Below, in pieces: positions 51,867 to 60,784 of a DNA stretch of 64,000 nucleotides; the stretch's first letter is position 1; the number at the start of each line of letters is the position of its first letter. This stretch comes from Alphaproteobacteria bacterium (lineage in GTDB: Bacteria > Pseudomonadota > Alphaproteobacteria > CACIAM-22H2), in contig JAFKFM010000007.1 in NCBI GenBank assembly GCA_017308135.1, forward strand, positions 576,001 through 640,000, given 5' to 3'. The translations under genes and the position numbers were made by a program. Under the pieces are notes generated by a model. The model did not search any database. It saw nothing but the letters and a program-made list of their open reading frames with translations, and was not told the origin of the DNA.

Positions 51867-54742
51867 ACCAGCGCGCGTTCCAAGACCCGCGCGACGTGAA
51901 CGGCCGCGCGCCCGCCGAGATCCGCGATTTGGTGGCGGCACGACGTGCCGTCGGCGACGATCAGCGTATCGTCGCCCGCCTTGCGGATCGCCGGCAGCAA
52001 CGACGCTTCCGCCATCGCCTTCGACGCGTCGAGATTTTTGGGCTCGTAGCCGAACGCGCCGGCCATACCGCAGCACGACGATTCGATCAAACTGGCCGCC
52101 ATGCCCGGGATCAGCTTGAGGGCGTCGAGCGTGGCGTTGGCGGCCCCGAACGCCTTCTGATGGCAATGGCCGTGGACGAGCGCTTTGGTCTCCGGCAGCG
52201 ATTTGAAGATCGGCTTCAAGCGCCCGGCCTTGGCTTCACGCGCGAGGAATTCCTCGAACAGCATCGCCGATGCGCCGATCTTCGCGGAATCCGCCCCCGG
52301 CAGCAGCGACGATAGCTCGTCCTTCAGCGCGAACAGGCAGGACGGCTCCAAGCCGACGATGGGAATGCCCCGTTCGGCGAAGGGTAGCATCGCGTGGATC
52401 AAGCGTTGCGCCTCGCGCTTACCTTCATCGACCAAGCCCGCCGACAGGAAGGTGCGTCCGCAGCACAAGGGCCGCCCGCCATCGTTCGCGGTCGGCACAT
52501 GCACCTTGTAGCCGGCGGCTTCGAGCACGCTTATCGCGGCGCGCGCATTCTCCGGCTCGAACCACGTATTGAACGTGTCGGCGAAGAAGGCGATTTCGGC
52601 GTCTTGCGCTTGCGCCTCGCGCGCGCGGAACGGTTTCGCGGCCCAACGCGGCAGGCTGCGCGACGCGGCGAAGCCGGTCAGTGTTTCCGATAGGCGGGCG
52701 AGGGCGGGGATCTTGTCGCGTAGTGCAAGCAGGGGCCCCAGTTTCGAGGCGATCGACGCATAGCGCGGCAGATAGCCGACCAACTTGTCGAAGAGCGTAT
52801 GGCCGTGGCGCGTCTTGTAGTGATGCAGGAACTCGACCTTCATCTTCGCCATGTCCACGCCGGTCGGGCATTCGCGCTTGCAACCCTTGCAACCGACGCA
52901 CAGGCGCATCGTTTCGTACATCGCGTCGGAGGTCAGCGCATCCGCGCCCAACTGGCCGGAGATGGCCAGGCGCAGCGTGTTGGCGCGCCCGCGCGTCAGG
53001 TCTTTTTCCTGCCGCGTCACGCGATAGCTGGGGCACATCGTGCCGGCGTCGAATTTCCGGCAATGGCCGTTGTTGTTGCACATCTCGACCGCACCGGCGA
53101 AGCCGCCCCAATCCGACCAGTCGAGCACGGTCGGGATCGCGTCGGTCTTGTAGCCGGGCTTGAAGCGGAACAGCGTGCGGTCGTCCTGGCGCGGCGGTTC
53201 GACGATCTTGCCGGGGTTCATCACGCCCTTGGGATCGAACAGCTTCTTGATCTCGCCGAAGGCGCCGGTCAGTCGCGGCCCGAAGAAGGGCGCGATCCAT
53301 TGCGAACGCACCAAGCCGTCGCCATGCTCGCCGGAATACGCACCCTTGTATTCGCGCACCAAAGCGGCGGCTTCCTCGGCGATCGCCGCCATTTTCGCGG
53401 CTCCGTCCTGCTTCATGTTGAGGATCGGGCGCACATGCAGGCAGCCGACCGAGGCGTGGGCGTACCACGTCCCCTTGGTGCCGTGCTTGTGGAACACCTC
53501 GGTCAGGCGCGAGGTGTAGTCTGCGAGGTGTTCGAGCGGCACCGCGCAATCCTCGATGAACGAGACGGGTTTGCCGTCGCCCTTCATCGACATCATGATG
53601 TTGAGGCCGGCTTTGCGGACTTCCCACACGTCCTTCTGAAGGGCCGCGTCGGGAATCTCGACGACCGAACCCGGCAGGCCCAGATCGGCCATCAGCGTGA
53701 CGAGGTCCTTCAATTTCCGGACCTGCGTGTCCTTGTCCTCGCCCGCGAACTCGACCAGCAGGATCGCGTCGGGCTCGCTCTTCAGGAATTTCGCGACGAT
53801 GCCGGCATAGGCGGGGATCGAGCGCGACAGATCGATCATCGTGCGATCGACCAACTCGACCGCGACGGGGCCGAGCTTGACGATATGCTGCGTCGTCTCC
53901 ATCGCTTGGCGGAACTGCGGATAGTGCACGACGCCGAGCGTCTTGTGCTTGGGCAGCGGCGAGAGCTTCAGTTTGAGCGCGCGCGAATAGGCGAGCGTGC
54001 CTTCCGAGCCGACCAGAAGATGGGCGAGGTTGTGGCCCGTGGACTTGACGGTTTCGAGATTATAGCCGCCCACGCGGCGCAGCAGCTTGGGGTAACGCGC
54101 TTCGATCTCGTCCGCTTCGCGTTCGGCGATGGCGCGGATCGCGCGCACGATATCGACGAAGCGCGAAGGGCCGCTCAGCCCTTCGAGATTGCCGCCCACG
54201 GGCCCGAAATGCGCTTGCGTGCCGTCGGCGAGCAGCGCGTCGATGCCCAGCACATTATGCACCATGTTGCCGTAGGCGATGGAGCGCGAGCCGCAGGAAT
54301 TGTTTCCCGCCATGCCGCCGATCGTCGCCTGGGCCGAGGTCGAAACGTCGACCGGAAACCATTGCCCGGTGGATTTGAGCTGCGCGTTCAAATGATCGAG
54401 CACGATGCCGGGCTCGACGGTCGCAACGTCGCCCTCGACCGACAGCAGCTTGTTGAGGTGCTTCGAATTGTCGATGACCAGCGCCGCGCCGACCGTCTGG
54501 CCGCATTGCGACGTGCCGCCGCCGCGCGGGAGGACGGGCACGCCCATCTCCGCCGCGATCTGGATGGCGATGCGCGCGGCTTCGGCATTGCGCGGGATCA
54601 CCACACCGACCGGATCAATCTGATAGATCGACGCGTCGGTCGCGTAGCGGCCGCGATCGAAGGCGCCGAACAGCACGTCGCCCTCGACTTCGCGTTTCAG
54701 GCGCGTTTCGAGATCGGAAGCAAGCGGGGCGTCGAGCGGCAT
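51863..54742 (-). CDS. FAD/Fe-S 2-hydroxyacid dehydrogenase fusion (YdiJ/GlcDF-like)
   Basis: 959-residue membrane-associated flavo-iron-sulfur protein. N-terminal FAD-binding PCMH domain (PRGGGTSQCGQTVG near residue 73, GGMAGNNSCGSRS near 147) and FAD-oxidase C domain to about 530. Then ferredoxin-type Cys motifs CNNNGHC near 552 and CVGCKGCKRECP near 632, and a CCG domain ending in SSCCGMAGAFG near 895. It would oxidise a D-2-hydroxyacid such as D-lactate, D-2-hydroxyglutarate or glycolate and pass electrons to quinone. With its GntR regulator and the divergent glyoxylate aminotransferase, glycolate or glyoxylate metabolism is plausible. Confidence 0.88.
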   Translation of the reverse strand: MPLDAPLASDLETRLKREVEGDVLFGAFDRGRYATDASIYQIDPVGVVIPRNAEAARIAIQIAAEMGVPVLPRGGGTSQCGQTVGAALVIDNSKHLNKLLSVEGDVATVEPGIVLDHLNAQLKSTGQWFPVDVSTSAQATIGGMAGNNSCGSRSIAYGNMVHNVLGIDALLADGTQAHFGPVGGNLEGLSGPSRFVDIVRAIRAIAEREADEIEARYPKLLRRVGGYNLETVKSTGHNLAHLLVGSEGTLAYSRALKLKLSPLPKHKTLGVVHYPQFRQAMETTQHIVKLGPVAVELVDRTMIDLSRSIPAYAGIVAKFLKSEPDAILLVEFAGEDKDTQVRKLKDLVTLMADLGLPGSVVEIPDAALQKDVWEVRKAGLNIMMSMKGDGKPVSFIEDCAVPLEHLADYTSRLTEVFHKHGTKGTWYAHASVGCLHVRPILNMKQDGAAKMAAIAEEAAALVREYKGAYSGEHGDGLVRSQWIAPFFGPRLTGAFGEIKKLFDPKGVMNPGKIVEPPRQDDRTLFRFKPGYKTDAIPTVLDWSDWGGFAGAVEMCNNNGHCRKFDAGTMCPSYRVTRQEKDLTRGRANTLRLAISGQLGADALTSDAMYETMRLCVGCKGCKRECPTGVDMAKMKVEFLHHYKTRHGHTLFDKLVGYLPRYASIASKLGPLLALRDKIPALARLSETLTGFAASRSLPRWAAKPFRAREAQAQDAEIAFFADTFNTWFEPENARAAISVLEAAGYKVHVPTANDGGRPLCCGRTFLSAGLVDEGKREAQRLIHAMLPFAERGIPIVGLEPSCLFALKDELSSLLPGADSAKIGASAMLFEEFLAREAKAGRLKPIFKSLPETKALVHGHCHQKAFGAANATLDALKLIPGMAASLIESSCCGMAGAFGYEPKNLDASKAMAEASLLPAIRKAGDDTLIVADGTSCRHQIADLGGRAAVHVARVLERALV

Positions 54743-54766
54743 ATTTCTTCCCTCGGTTTTATCTTC

Positions 54767-55441
54767 TTAGTCGTAGGCTTCGGCTGTACCCGCGAAGGCG
54801 GCGAGAACGGATTGGCGCTTGCCGGCGAGATGCGCTTCCAAGATCGCCCGCAACGCCGCGCCGTCGCGCGCATCCAAAGCGGCGATCATGCGCTCGTGTT
54901 CCTCGACCGCCTTGGCCCAGCGCTCGGGCGTGAGGTTCGCGGCGTAGCGCACGCGTTTGACGCGCGCGTTCAACCGCTCGAACGTTTCGACAAGAACGGG
55001 GTTCGCGGCCGCCGCGGCGATGTGCCGGTGAATTTCTTGGTTCGCGCGGAAATAAGCGGCGCGGTCGCCGCGCGCGTGATGGGCGCGCATTTCGAAATGC
55101 AGCGCCTTGATCTCGGCGAGTTGTGCCGCGTCGATGCGCCGGGCGGCGAGTTCGCCCGCGAGGCCTTCGAGGGCCGCCAGCAACTCGAACGTCGCTTCGA
55201 TGTCGGCGCGGTCCAGCGGGGCGACGACGGCGCCGCGATTGGGCTCGTGCCGCACCAGACCTTCGCTCGCCAACATGCGCAAGGCCTCGCGCAACGGCGT
55301 GCGCGACACGCCCAGGCGTTCGCCCAAGGCGCGTTCGCTGAGCCGTGCGCCCGGCGGCAATTCGCCGTCCAGGATCATCTGGCGCAACGCATCCACCGCC
55401 TTGGCGGGCAACGTGACGGGAAGGGAGGAATCGTCCGGCAT
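54767..55441 (-). CDS. GntR-family regulator, FadR/FCD subfamily
   Basis: 224-residue regulator. Winged helix residues 10-75 (ALGERLGVSRTPLREALRML), FCD domain from about residue 88 with ligand/metal residues in ANQEIHRHIA and EEHERMIAAL. It precedes the FAD/Fe-S dehydrogenase gene by 24 bases and diverges from the aminotransferase at 55542. Two identical TTGGTATACCAA sites in the intergenic region are its likely operators. The effector is probably a hydroxy- or keto-acid of the same pathway. Confidence 0.9.
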   Translation of the reverse strand: MPDDSSLPVTLPAKAVDALRQMILDGELPPGARLSERALGERLGVSRTPLREALRMLASEGLVRHEPNRGAVVAPLDRADIEATFELLAALEGLAGELAARRIDAAQLAEIKALHFEMRAHHARGDRAAYFRANQEIHRHIAAAAANPVLVETFERLNARVKRVRYAANLTPERWAKAVEEHERMIAALDARDGAALRAILEAHLAGKRQSVLAAFAGTAEAYD

Positions 55442-55447
55442 TCCTTA

Positions 55448-55459
55448 TTGGTATACCAA
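55448..55459. promoter_or_regulatory. GntR operator, site 1
   Basis: Perfect palindrome TTGGTATACCAA, matching the TGGT-N2-ACCA pattern of FCD-type GntR regulators. It starts seven bases before the regulator's own start codon, a position suited to autorepression. Confidence 0.75.
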
Positions 55460-55501
55460 AAATCCGCGCCTGAAAAGCCGGATTGACGGGTTATGCGCCA
55501 T

Positions 55502-55513
55502 TTGGTATACCAA
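55502..55513. promoter_or_regulatory. GntR operator, site 2
   Basis: Identical TTGGTATACCAA palindrome, 54 bases centre-to-centre from site 1 (about five helical turns) and 28 bases before the aminotransferase ATG. The phasing would allow two dimers on the same DNA face to co-operate. Confidence 0.75.
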
Positions 55514-55541
55514 GTTAACCAAGCCCCGAGGGAGCGCCCCC

Positions 55542-56756
55542 ATGATCAAGCTGAGCAACGCCGCATCCGGCCGCCATTTCCTGCAGATCCCGGGGCCCAC
55601 CAACGTGCCCGAGCGCGTGTTGCGCGCCATCGACAATCCGACGATCGATCATCGCGGGCCGGAATTCGGCGCGATCGGGCGCAAGGCGCTCGCCGGCATG
55701 AAGACGATCTTCAAAACGACCGAAGGCCACGCGATCATCTTCCCGGCCTCGGGCACGGGCGCTTGGGAAGCGGCCTTGGTCAACACGCTGTCGCCCGGCG
55801 ACAAGGTGCTGATGTTCGAGACCGGCCATTTCGCCACGCTGTGGCGCAAGATGGCGGGCAAGCTCGGCATCGAGGTCGAATTCGTCGAGGGCGATTGGCG
55901 CCATGGTGTGGATCCCGCCGCCGTCGAGGCGAAACTCACCGCCGACAAGGGCCACGCCTATAAGGCGGTGATGGTCGTCCATAACGAAACGTCCACCGGC
56001 TGCACGACGCGCGTGAACGAGGTGCGCAAGGCGATGGATCGCGCCAAGCATCCGGCCTTGCTGATGGTCGATACGATTTCGTCGCTGGGCTCGATCGATT
56101 ATCGCCATGACGAATGGGGCGTGGACGTCACCGTCGCGGGCTCGCAGAAGGGTTTGATGTTGCCGCCCGGCCTGTCGTTCAACGCGGTGTCGAAGAAAGC
56201 GCTGGAAGCTTCCAAGACCGCGAAGCTGACCAAATCCTTCTGGGCGTGGGACGAGATGATCGCCGCCAACGCCAACGGCTATTTCCCCTACACGCCCGCG
56301 ACGAACCTGCTTTACGGGCTGTGCGAAGCGATCGACATGCTGCACGAAGAAGGGCTCGACAACGTCTTCGCGCGCCACGACCGCCATGCCGAAGCCACGC
56401 GCCGGGCGGCCCGCACCTGGGGGCTCGAAATTCTGTGCCTGGAGCCCAAGGAATATTCGAGCGCGCTGACGGCGCTGCTGATGCCCGCCGGGCACGATGC
56501 CGACAAGTTCCGCAAAGCCGTGCTCGATGCGTTCGACATGTCGCTGGGCCAGGGCTTGGCGAAAGTCTCGGGCAAGGTGTTCCGCATCGGGCATCTGGGG
56601 TCGTTCAACGATTTGATGCTGATGGGCACGCTGGCCGGCGTGGAAATGGGCCTGACGCTGGCGAACGTGCCGCACAAGAAGGGCGGCGTGGATGCGGCGA
56701 TGGCGTATCTCGCCGAGACGGCGGGCAAGAAGCCGGTCGCGGCGGCGGCCCAATAA
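55542..56756 (+). CDS. Serine/alanine-glyoxylate aminotransferase
   Basis: 404-residue PLP enzyme of aminotransferase class V. N-terminal LQIPGPTNVPERVLRAI is typical; the PLP Lys is in VAGSQKGLMLPPG near residue 206; DTISSLGSIDY near 180 holds the Asp to the pyridine N. GGGAG six to nine bases before the ATG. It transfers an amino group from serine or alanine to glyoxylate, giving glycine and hydroxypyruvate or pyruvate. The GntR gene and a 2-hydroxyacid dehydrogenase lie divergently, so a glycolate-glyoxylate-glycine route is the simplest reading. Confidence 0.88.
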   Translation: MIKLSNAASGRHFLQIPGPTNVPERVLRAIDNPTIDHRGPEFGAIGRKALAGMKTIFKTTEGHAIIFPASGTGAWEAALVNTLSPGDKVLMFETGHFATLWRKMAGKLGIEVEFVEGDWRHGVDPAAVEAKLTADKGHAYKAVMVVHNETSTGCTTRVNEVRKAMDRAKHPALLMVDTISSLGSIDYRHDEWGVDVTVAGSQKGLMLPPGLSFNAVSKKALEASKTAKLTKSFWAWDEMIAANANGYFPYTPATNLLYGLCEAIDMLHEEGLDNVFARHDRHAEATRRAARTWGLEILCLEPKEYSSALTALLMPAGHDADKFRKAVLDAFDMSLGQGLAKVSGKVFRIGHLGSFNDLMLMGTLAGVEMGLTLANVPHKKGGVDAAMAYLAETAGKKPVAAAAQ

Positions 56757-56806
56757 TTTCGGCGGTAGCTCTGGTCAGCCGGGCGCGACCCGGGTAATTT
56801 TCGTCC

Positions 56807-57157
56807 ATGACCGAGTTCGATTGGGCGACGCTCGACCAGCTGACCGAAGAAGTGGGCGCGGACATCCTGCCGCGCCTGCTGCGCACCTTCTATGGCGAGG
56901 CGGTCGCCAAGATCGCGGAATTCGAAGCGCTGTCGGAATCGAAAGGCGACACCGCCGCGATGCATCGCGCGGTGCATTCGCTGAAAAGCGCTTCGGGCAG
57001 TTTCGGCGCCACGTCGCTCGCGGCGCTGGCCGCCGATATCGAACAGCGCATCGAAGACGGCGCCTATGCCCATGACATGCCCGCGATCGCCGATCTGCGC
57101 GCGCGTTTCGCCGCGTTCAAATCGGCCGTCGCCGCGCGCGGCATTTCGGTCGCTTGA
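56807..57157 (+). CDS. Orphan Hpt (histidine phosphotransfer) domain protein
   Basis: 116-residue single-domain four-helix protein. Phosphoacceptor His in MHRAVHSLKSASGSFGA (HSLKSASGSFG, near residue 60) matches the HxxKGxxxxxG Hpt signature with Ser-Ala for the usual Gly. It shuttles phosphate between a hybrid kinase and a response regulator. No two-component genes are nearby, so its partners are elsewhere. It stands alone between the aminotransferase and the DMT transporter. Confidence 0.85.
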   Translation: MTEFDWATLDQLTEEVGADILPRLLRTFYGEAVAKIAEFEALSESKGDTAAMHRAVHSLKSASGSFGATSLAALAADIEQRIEDGAYAHDMPAIADLRARFAAFKSAVAARGISVA

Positions 57158-57212
57158 GGCCGCGCGCAAGAAGCGGGTGGAACGCCGCCTCGCTTCGCCG
57201 CAAAACCGCGCC

Positions 57213-58091
57213 ATGAAACTCGACGGCAAAGCCTGGGCGATGTTGATCGTCCTGTCCTGTCTTTGGGGCGGGTCGTTCCTGTTCGCCAAGATCGCGGTCG
57301 ATACGATCCCGACCTTCACGCTGGTCGCGTTGCGCGTCGCTCTCGCGGCGGCGGCGTTGTTCGTGTGGCTGCGCGTCCAAGGCCTCGCGATCCCGAAGCG
57401 CATCTGGTTCGCGTGCTTGGTGATGGGCTTCCTCAACAACATCATTCCCTTCGGCCTCAATTTTTGGGGCCAGAAGGAGTTGGGCGTGAGTGCCGCCGCC
57501 ATCGTCAACTCGACCACGCCGCTCTGGACCATTCTGCTCGCCCATTTCGTCACCGACGACGAAAAGCTGACGGGCTTGCGCTTGGCCGGCGTGCTGGTCG
57601 GTATCGCGGGTGTCGCCTTGCTGATCGGGCCCGAAGCCTTGGGCGGGCTGGGGACGGCGGGCTTGTCGCAACTTGCCTTCCTTGTCGCGACGTTCAGCTA
57701 CGCGATCGCGTTGATGTGGGCGCGGCGCTTTCGCGGGCTTCCGCCGGTGGTGCCGGCGGCGGGACAGTTGATCGGCTCCAGCCTGCTCGCGATACCGATG
57801 GCATTGGTGATCGATACGCCCTGGAATTTGCCGATGCCCTCGATCGAGGTTGTCGCATCGGTAATCGCCTTGGCGCTGGCGTCGACAGCACTCGCCTATC
57901 GCATCTATTTCGCGCTGATGGCGCGCAACGGGGCGGGCAATGCCGCGCTCGTCACGATGCTGATTCCGCCCTCGGCGATGCTGATGGGCTGGGGCGTATT
58001 GGGCGAAACGCCGACGATGCTCGCGCTCGCCGGCTTCGCGGTGATTTTGCTGGGCCTCGCCTTGGTCGACGGGCGGCTGTTCCGCCGTTAG
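57213..58091 (+). CDS. EamA/DMT-family transporter
   Basis: 292-residue membrane protein with ten predicted spans in two EamA repeats (residues about 8-140 and 150-288). SCLWGGSFLFAKIAVD near residue 13 and the mid-protein NSTTPLWTILLAH are family blocks. It probably exports or imports small metabolites (amino acids or similar) by a proton gradient. ATG at 57213 is chosen by the position of the first span. It overlaps the convergent hpt gene by four bases. Confidence 0.87.
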   Translation: MKLDGKAWAMLIVLSCLWGGSFLFAKIAVDTIPTFTLVALRVALAAAALFVWLRVQGLAIPKRIWFACLVMGFLNNIIPFGLNFWGQKELGVSAAAIVNSTTPLWTILLAHFVTDDEKLTGLRLAGVLVGIAGVALLIGPEALGGLGTAGLSQLAFLVATFSYAIALMWARRFRGLPPVVPAAGQLIGSSLLAIPMALVIDTPWNLPMPSIEVVASVIALALASTALAYRIYFALMARNGAGNAALVTMLIPPSAMLMGWGVLGETPTMLALAGFAVILLGLALVDGRLFRR

Positions 58092-58615
58092 TCGACGGTG
58101 GCGAGATCGGGCAGGCCGCGCCATTGCTGGGCGTGGTCCAGGCCATAGCCGACGACGAAGCGGTCGGGAATTTTGAACGCGACGAAATCGGCTTCCAGCG
58201 GCACCACGCGGCGCGCGGGCTTGTCGGCGAACACCGCGATCTTGACCGGCGAACCGCCCAGGCCTTCCAGCAATTGCTTGGCGAAGGACAGCGTGCGCCC
58301 CGTATCCAGAATATCGTCGATCAGCAGCACCGGCCGGCCCTTCAAATCCTCCGGCAGCGTGCCGGTGACGCGCACTTGGCCGGAGCTGGTCGTCGCGTCG
58401 CCGTAACTTTTCAGGTTCACGAATTCGACGCGCGGATGGACGCCGCGCTTGGCGAGCGCCCGCATCAGATCGGCTGTGAACACGAAAGCGCCGTTCAACA
58501 CCGAGATGATCGTGAAATCGCCCGGCAGCTTGACCGCGATTTCGCCCGCCAGGGCCTCGACGCGCGCGGCGATTTCCGCCGCCGAATGCAGGGTTTCTTT
58601 GGGAACCAGAGCCAT
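58088..58615 (-). CDS. hpt: Hypoxanthine phosphoribosyltransferase
   Basis: 175-residue purine-salvage enzyme converting hypoxanthine or guanine and PRPP to IMP or GMP. PRPP motif VLLIDDILDTGRTLS near residues 95-109; SVLNGAFVFTADLMR near 39 and VEFVNLKSYGD near 66 complete the fold, and the C-terminal VGYGLDHAQQWRGLPDL is typical. ATG at 58615 is chosen over the longer open frame to match family length. Confidence 0.92.
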   Translation of the reverse strand: MALVPKETLHSAAEIAARVEALAGEIAVKLPGDFTIISVLNGAFVFTADLMRALAKRGVHPRVEFVNLKSYGDATTSSGQVRVTGTLPEDLKGRPVLLIDDILDTGRTLSFAKQLLEGLGGSPVKIAVFADKPARRVVPLEADFVAFKIPDRFVVGYGLDHAQQWRGLPDLATVD

Positions 58616-58670
58616 GACGGGTCCGAAAATAGGGGTTGAAGCGGTATCGTCCGGGGGCGTACCAAGCCCC

Positions 58671-60416
58671 ATGCTTGTGGACCAACCCGCCCCGGCGGCG
58701 CAAGAGCCCCCCGCGCCGACCCCTTCGCCCCCCGTGGCGCCCAAGGACCCTTCCTGGACGATCGACTTGATTTTGGTCGCCCTGATCGTGGGGACGTATT
58801 TCCTGCTGTTCCTAGGCGCGCGGCCCCTGGCCGTGCCGTCGGAAGCGCGCTACGCCGAACTGGGCCGCGAGATCTTCTCGACCGGCGACTGGATCACCCC
58901 GCGCATCAACGGCGTGAAATATTTCTTCAAGCCGCCGCTGTTCTACTGGATGCAGGCGGGCTTCATCCATCTGTTCGGCCTGACCGAGTTCGCGCTGCGC
59001 TTGGCGACGGCGCTGATGGCGGCGGGGGGCGTTGTCATCGCCTATGCGACCGGGCGCTTGGTCCATGACCGGCGCACGGGCTGGCTCGCCGCCACGATTA
59101 TGGCGACGACGCTTTTGTGGTTCGCGCTGTCGCGGGTGATCCTGCTCGACGTGCCCGTCGGCGTGTTCATGAGCTTCGGCTTCATGGCCTTTCTGTTCGC
59201 GGTCAAGGCGCCCGAAGGCAGTGCGGCACGTTCGCGTTGGCTTTACGCGATGTATGTCGCCGCCGCCGCCGCCACGATGACCAAGGGCCTGATCGGCATT
59301 GTGCTGCCCGCCCTCGTTATCGGGCTGTGGATCGTGCTGACCTGGAATTGGCGCCTGCTGCTGCAGGTGAAGTTAATCCAGGGCTTGATCCTGTTCCTGG
59401 TGCTGACCGTGCCGTGGCATGTCGCGGTCGGAATTAAATCGCCCGAGTTCTGGCATTTCTATTTCGTCCGCGAACATTTCGAACGCTTCACCAGCACCGT
59501 CCATGGCCGCACACAGCCCTGGTGGTTCTTCGCGGCGGTGATGGCTCTCGGCTTCTTTCCCTGGACCGTGATCGTATTCCAGGCGCTATGGGGTAATCTG
59601 CGCGCCATCGCCGCGCGGACGAAAAATTGGCGCGATGAACTTTTCCTGGCGCTGTGGTTCTGGGCGATCTTCCTGTTCTTCTCGGCGTCGGATTCGAAAC
59701 TCATTCCTTACGTGACGCCGATCGTCGTCCCCGTCGCGGTGTTCGCCGGTCGCTACGTCGCCGTGGCGCTCGACACGAGTGCGAAATCGCTGCGCGTGGC
59801 ACTGATGATCGTCGCGGGCCTGGCCGGGGCGCTCGCCGTCGCCGCGATCGTCGTCGCACTGGGGCATACGCGCTTCTTCGCCGGCGACACGGCGATCGAT
59901 GTCGCGGCCGCGGCCCCGGCTTTGCCGTGGTTGGCGCTGGGCGGCGTCGTCACCCTCGCGGGCTTGCTGTGGACGCTGCGCCGTTCGACCGCGACCGCCT
60001 TCGCGGTGGCGTGCGTGGCCTCCGCCGTGTTCCTGCAAGGCGTCGATACGACGATGGCGAATTTGCAGCCGCGCTCGGCCAAGCCGATCGCGCAGGCGAT
60101 CAACGCGGTCGCGTCGCCGACGGACGAGGTGATCGCCTTCCGCGCCTATCCGCAGGATATGCCGGTCTATCTCGGAAGGCGCATTTCGGTCTTCCAATGG
60201 TCGGGCGAGCTCGATTTCGGCCGCGAATGGGAGGACACCTCCGCCTGGATGTTCGGCGATCCCGAGGAATTGTGGCGCCGCTGGCAGGCGGACCGGACGG
60301 TCTATATGATCGTTCCGCTGCAATTCGAATCGGAAGTCAAAGAAGCGGTCGGGGCAAAGTTCACCGAACTCGCGCGCACGCGCCGCTTCATGCTGATCGT
60401 TAACCGAACGCCCTGA
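58671..60416 (+). CDS. arnT: ArnT-like lipid A aminoarabinose/glycosyl transferase (GT39/GT83)
   Basis: 581-residue integral membrane glycosyltransferase with about 12-13 spans and a C-terminal periplasmic domain. First periplasmic loop: VPSEARYAELGREIF, with the catalytic acidic residue, then YFFKPPLFYWMQ near residue 90; both match ArnT-type transferases that move L-Ara4N from undecaprenyl phosphate to lipid A. The N-terminal 25 residues are Pro/Ala-rich. It begins the Arn operon and overlaps the next gene by one base. Specificity is supported by the arnC, arnA and arnD homologues that follow. Confidence 0.85.
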   Translation: MLVDQPAPAAQEPPAPTPSPPVAPKDPSWTIDLILVALIVGTYFLLFLGARPLAVPSEARYAELGREIFSTGDWITPRINGVKYFFKPPLFYWMQAGFIHLFGLTEFALRLATALMAAGGVVIAYATGRLVHDRRTGWLAATIMATTLLWFALSRVILLDVPVGVFMSFGFMAFLFAVKAPEGSAARSRWLYAMYVAAAAATMTKGLIGIVLPALVIGLWIVLTWNWRLLLQVKLIQGLILFLVLTVPWHVAVGIKSPEFWHFYFVREHFERFTSTVHGRTQPWWFFAAVMALGFFPWTVIVFQALWGNLRAIAARTKNWRDELFLALWFWAIFLFFSASDSKLIPYVTPIVVPVAVFAGRYVAVALDTSAKSLRVALMIVAGLAGALAVAAIVVALGHTRFFAGDTAIDVAAAAPALPWLALGGVVTLAGLLWTLRRSTATAFAVACVASAVFLQGVDTTMANLQPRSAKPIAQAINAVASPTDEVIAFRAYPQDMPVYLGRRISVFQWSGELDFGREWEDTSAWMFGDPEELWRRWQADRTVYMIVPLQFESEVKEAVGAKFTELARTRRFMLIVNRTP

Positions 60417-60784
60417 TGGTCCAATATCTGCCGCTGATCCTGACCGGAGTCCTGCTCAACGCCGCAGCGCAGCTCGCGTTGAAGGCGGGGATGACGCGCG
60501 TCGGCCATTTCGATTTCGCCATGTCGAATCTGCTGCCGATCGGCTGGCAGATCGGCACGAACCCGTTCGTGGCGCTGGGCTTGTTCTGCTACGTCGTCTC
60601 GGTCGGCGTGTGGCTCTTGGTGTTGAGCCGCGTGGACGTGAGCCTCGCCTATCCGATGCTGTCCATCGGCTACGTCGTCAACGCGCTGATCGCCTGGTGG
60701 TTCATGGGCGAGCCGTTGTCGGCCATGAAAATCGCCGGGATCGCCACGATCTGCGCCGGCGTCTGGATCCTGTCGCGCGCGTGA
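60416..60784 (+). CDS. arnE: SMR-like flippase subunit (ArnE/ArnF-like)
   Basis: 122-residue four-span protein of the EamA/small-multidrug-resistance type. NAAAQLALKAGMTRVG near residue 15 and SRVDVSLAYPMLSIGYVVNALIAW region near 72-94 match ArnE/ArnF. In Escherichia coli ArnE and ArnF together flip undecaprenyl-phosphate-L-Ara4N; here only one gene is present between arnT and arnC, so the flippase may be a homodimer. ATG overlaps the arnT stop (TGATG), and its stop overlaps the arnC GTG. Confidence 0.8.
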   Translation: MVQYLPLILTGVLLNAAAQLALKAGMTRVGHFDFAMSNLLPIGWQIGTNPFVALGLFCYVVSVGVWLLVLSRVDVSLAYPMLSIGYVVNALIAWWFMGEPLSAMKIAGIATICAGVWILSRA

